NCBI GenBank assembly: GCA_002163005.1
Contig: MAAF01000025.1
Location: 168,373 to 232,372 of the forward strand
Length of the DNA stretch: 64,000 nucleotides
Direction of reading: 5' to 3'
From: Colwellia psychrerythraea
GTDB taxonomy: Bacteria > Pseudomonadota > Gammaproteobacteria > Enterobacterales > Alteromonadaceae
Positions 62,013 through 64,000 of the stretch are shown piece after piece; position 1 is the stretch's first letter, and every line of letters begins with the position of its first letter. The notes under the pieces are model-generated. The model worked only from the letters and a program-made list of their open reading frames with translations, did no database searches and was not told where the DNA came from. Position numbers and translations under genes: made by a program.

Positions 62013-62929
62013 CCGAAAAGAATCAATGCAACGGTTCTCTACTGAACTGTTGCACATTTCACAACAGTTCGACTAATCCCTAAACGAAAGAATGCGGCCT
62101 ATAGTTAGACCGCATCATCTAAATGCAACACTTTGGGGTAGTCTGGTTAATCGTCACTCTTTGCCACAAACCCGACCTAAATTATCGTTTGAATTCATTC
62201 AGATTTACGTTCACTTTGGATACGAAAGCTGACGTTAGCCTTTACTTATCTAACGGCAAGTGATCCGACATTGCGGTCATTAACATCAATAGCCTTTTGA
62301 GCAATTTTTAGTATTCTTGATATGTTGACCCACCTTCATCTTGATAGACAAGAAAGCCACCACAGCAGTCATTGCCCTTTTGAAAAAATCCAGATGAAAT
62401 AGAGCATTACTCCTAAGGCGCATACGCCCCCAAAAGTGAAATAGAAACTATAAATTAGTGGCCAAAATTACTCAGCCACAATACTAGCTACTATTATACC
62501 ATTTGAGGTTTGTGCAGGGGGTTGAAGTAATGACAGTTTAACTCTCCAGAGTCAAATATGAACGACTATAATGATGTTGTAGCTTCCGTTATATCGGGCA
62601 CAGAAAAGCTGCTTCAAGATATTTGGATAAATGTTGAAATAGTAAATTTTTGGAACAAAAAGCTAAAGACAGTAGTTGCCACTTAGCGGGAGTATTAATT
62701 GGTTATAATCGTGTATCATTTTTAGACTGCTTCCGTATTGAAGGGAGACAGCTTGATTTTCAATAATATTATTACGTACTGCATTGCTAAACGCAGCGAA
62801 TAGCGATTGACACTAACCGAAATCAATAACCCTGACGCCTTTGATTAGACTTTGGCAAAACAGCATTAAGTATTTTAGATAAGCTGAGGGTTTGGTCAAA
62901 ATCACATCAAATATAACTGAGTATTACAT
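62013..62929. other. Gene-poor decayed region
   Basis: No intact gene. Two hairpins follow the small gene at 61704: a perfect nine-base stem GAACTGTTG/CAACAGTTC at 62044-62070 and a stem with arms ATGCGGCCTA and TAGACCGCAT at 62092-62115. A possible frameshifted small gene is at 62558-62766. The rest has many stops and looks like eroded accessory DNA. Confidence 0.5.
62558..62766 (+). pseudogene. Possible frameshifted small gene
   Basis: An ATG frame (MNDYNDVVASVISGTEKLL...) runs to a TAG at 62686, and a second frame continues from about 62650 as KAKDSSCHLAGVLIGYNRVSF...DFQ to a TAA at 62766. Joining them by a single-base shift near a run of T and A (about 62646-62660) gives one coherent 69-residue protein. 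The product is unrecognised. Confidence 0.3.
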
Positions 62930-63546
62930 TGAATTATTTGGCACACCTTTTTTTAGCACAACCCAATGCAGACTCTCATTTTGGCAACCTGCTAGGCGAC
63001 TTTGGCGGTAATAAACATGTAAAACAGCAGCCAATTGCAGTACAAAAAGCTCTAGCCAATCATTATTTAGTAGACAAGTTTACCGATAATCACCCTGTGG
63101 TGAAAAGTGCAAAGCATTTCTTTTCTGCTAAACATAGACGCTTCGCAAGTATTGCTATTGACGTAGTGTTTGATCATTTTCTTATTCAGCACTGGCAACA
63201 TTTTCACCGAGAGCCATTAGTAGATTTTAAGCGAAAAAGTTATCAGCTTTTAAACGAACGCCTTGATGATATGCCTAGTAGAATGCGACAGGTGGTCGGT
63301 AATATGACAACAAATGATTGGTTCAAAGAATACGAAACCCTAACAGGTATAGGCCTAGCACTTGACAACATTGCCAACCGTATTCGCTTTGCTAACAGCT
63401 TTTCTGGAAGCATTGAGGATATACACAGTCACTATGATGCATTGGAAGCAGTGTTTTTAGAGTTTTTTCCACAATTAATTGAGCATGTTAATCAACATGG
63501 ACTTGAAGTCACCAACAAAGAAAATATTGTAAAACTTAATTTTTAA
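62929..63546 (+). CDS. acpH: Acyl carrier protein phosphodiesterase
   Basis: AcpH removes the 4'-phosphopantetheine arm from acyl carrier protein. The 205-residue product matches the family: MNYLAHLFLAQPNADSHFGNLLGDFGG at the N-terminus, VQKALANHYLVDKFTDNHPVV, FASIAIDVVFDHFLIQHWQHF with the metal-binding Asp/His, and NRIRFANSFSG. The start is a non-ATG codon (TTG) with weak ribosome site; no better start is seen. Monocistronic, within decayed DNA. Confidence 0.88.
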   Translation: MNYLAHLFLAQPNADSHFGNLLGDFGGNKHVKQQPIAVQKALANHYLVDKFTDNHPVVKSAKHFFSAKHRRFASIAIDVVFDHFLIQHWQHFHREPLVDFKRKSYQLLNERLDDMPSRMRQVVGNMTTNDWFKEYETLTGIGLALDNIANRIRFANSFSGSIEDIHSHYDALEAVFLEFFPQLIEHVNQHGLEVTNKENIVKLNF

Positions 63547-64000
63547 GTGATAAATAGTTGTCCACGAAAATGGGGAAAGACTACTACAGCGGACGTTTCG
63601 AACAATCACATTACGCATACAGTTTCCTGTTAGCGGACGTTCCCCACAGATATAAATATGCATTGTTTGACTATAATATTACCAATTAATCGAATAACCT
63701 GACTGGCAAAATGCCACCATTGCGGTCGTTCACATAATCGCAGAAGCATGATTTTTTAGTGCGCAAAGCTAAAGGTAGTTTGTACAATATTTCACATTTG
63801 GCTTGTGACAAGTTCTACCACTTTGCGGAACTATCTAGGGAGTTATAGGTTCTACAAATTTGGCCTTTTAGCGTTCGAGAGATGGTTCAGCAATCTAAGG
63901 GGTCAGAACAATTTGATTAAAGCCACTAAAGCGGTCTTTCAGGTATCTGTATCGACATGTTTTCAAAGTACTACAAACTTATCAGCAATTAAATCCCACT
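63547..64000. other. Intergenic region, no gene
   Basis: Many stops in all frames. The decamer AGCGGACGTT occurs twice within 60 bases (around 63579 and 63633), and a stretch containing ATTGCGGTCGTT near 63720 resembles one near 62270. These suggest eroded repeat DNA at the window edge. Confidence 0.4.

Noticed and set aside
1..64000. CRISPR array, prophage or integron cassettes
   Set aside because: No regularly spaced direct repeats, cas genes, integrase, phage structural genes or attC-like folds were found.

Overview
The window is an AT-rich segment of a gammaproteobacterial chromosome. Gene families, gene order and repeat type point to a marine Alteromonadales bacterium, most likely Colwellia or a close relative; this is inference from content, as no rRNA or complete marker locus was available for comparison. 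No complete transposase, integrase, phage module or CRISPR array is present. Most genes lie on the minus strand in short operons, with good Shine-Dalgarno sequences and rho-independent terminators between convergent units.

Layout. 0-6.5 kb: a secreted endonuclease I, a tRNA 3'-half remnant with a terminator, a thiolase-like enzyme, a coupled peroxiredoxin/zinc-ribbon pair, a standalone EAL protein and a second, divergent FtsZ. 6.6-7.4 kb: a run of G tracts and a HicB antitoxin without HicA. 7.5-13.2 kb: biotin synthesis, bioD / bioC-bioF-bioB on the minus strand and bioA divergent, with a BirA-type operator in the bioB-bioA gap. 13.2-20.8 kb: asnS, a nitroreductase, a DMT transporter, DoxX and sppA. 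21-24 kb: an ArsP-type permease and its ArsR-family regulator sit between sppA and ansA. 24.2-26.8 kb: minCDE, then zapA and its small coiled-coil partner, making this a cell-division neighbourhood. 27-39 kb: small membrane and metal-binding proteins, an HxlR regulator facing a SnoaL-like lipoprotein, a large GGDEF-EAL protein, a beta-propeller amidohydrolase and several small genes. 39-49 kb: a DUF349 coiled-coil protein and a three-gene RND efflux operon divergent from an AraC-type regulator. 49-61 kb: Na+/alanine symporter, M14 and M28 peptidases, small redox, acetyltransferase and VOC proteins, a SUKH-type pair, and metY. 61-64 kb: decayed DNA with a truncated cytochrome P460, small orphan genes and acpH.

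Functional themes are biotin supply (complete bioA-B-F-C-D), division-site control (MinCDE, ZapA and an extra FtsZ), c-di-GMP turnover (two proteins), peptide and amino-acid use (AGCS symporter, M14, M28, SppA, AnsA) and efflux.

The least expected items are the FtsZ paralogue, which keeps both GTPase motifs and the C-terminal FtsA/ZipA-binding tail and lies beside an atypical EAL gene; a family of palindromic mobile repeats (two ~270 bp elements sharing a 54 bp core that is 52/54 identical but carrying different ends, plus core-less palindromes); a 31 bp perfect duplication linking sppA with the DNA after ansA; and fossils of an AraC regulator, a tRNA and a cytochrome P460.
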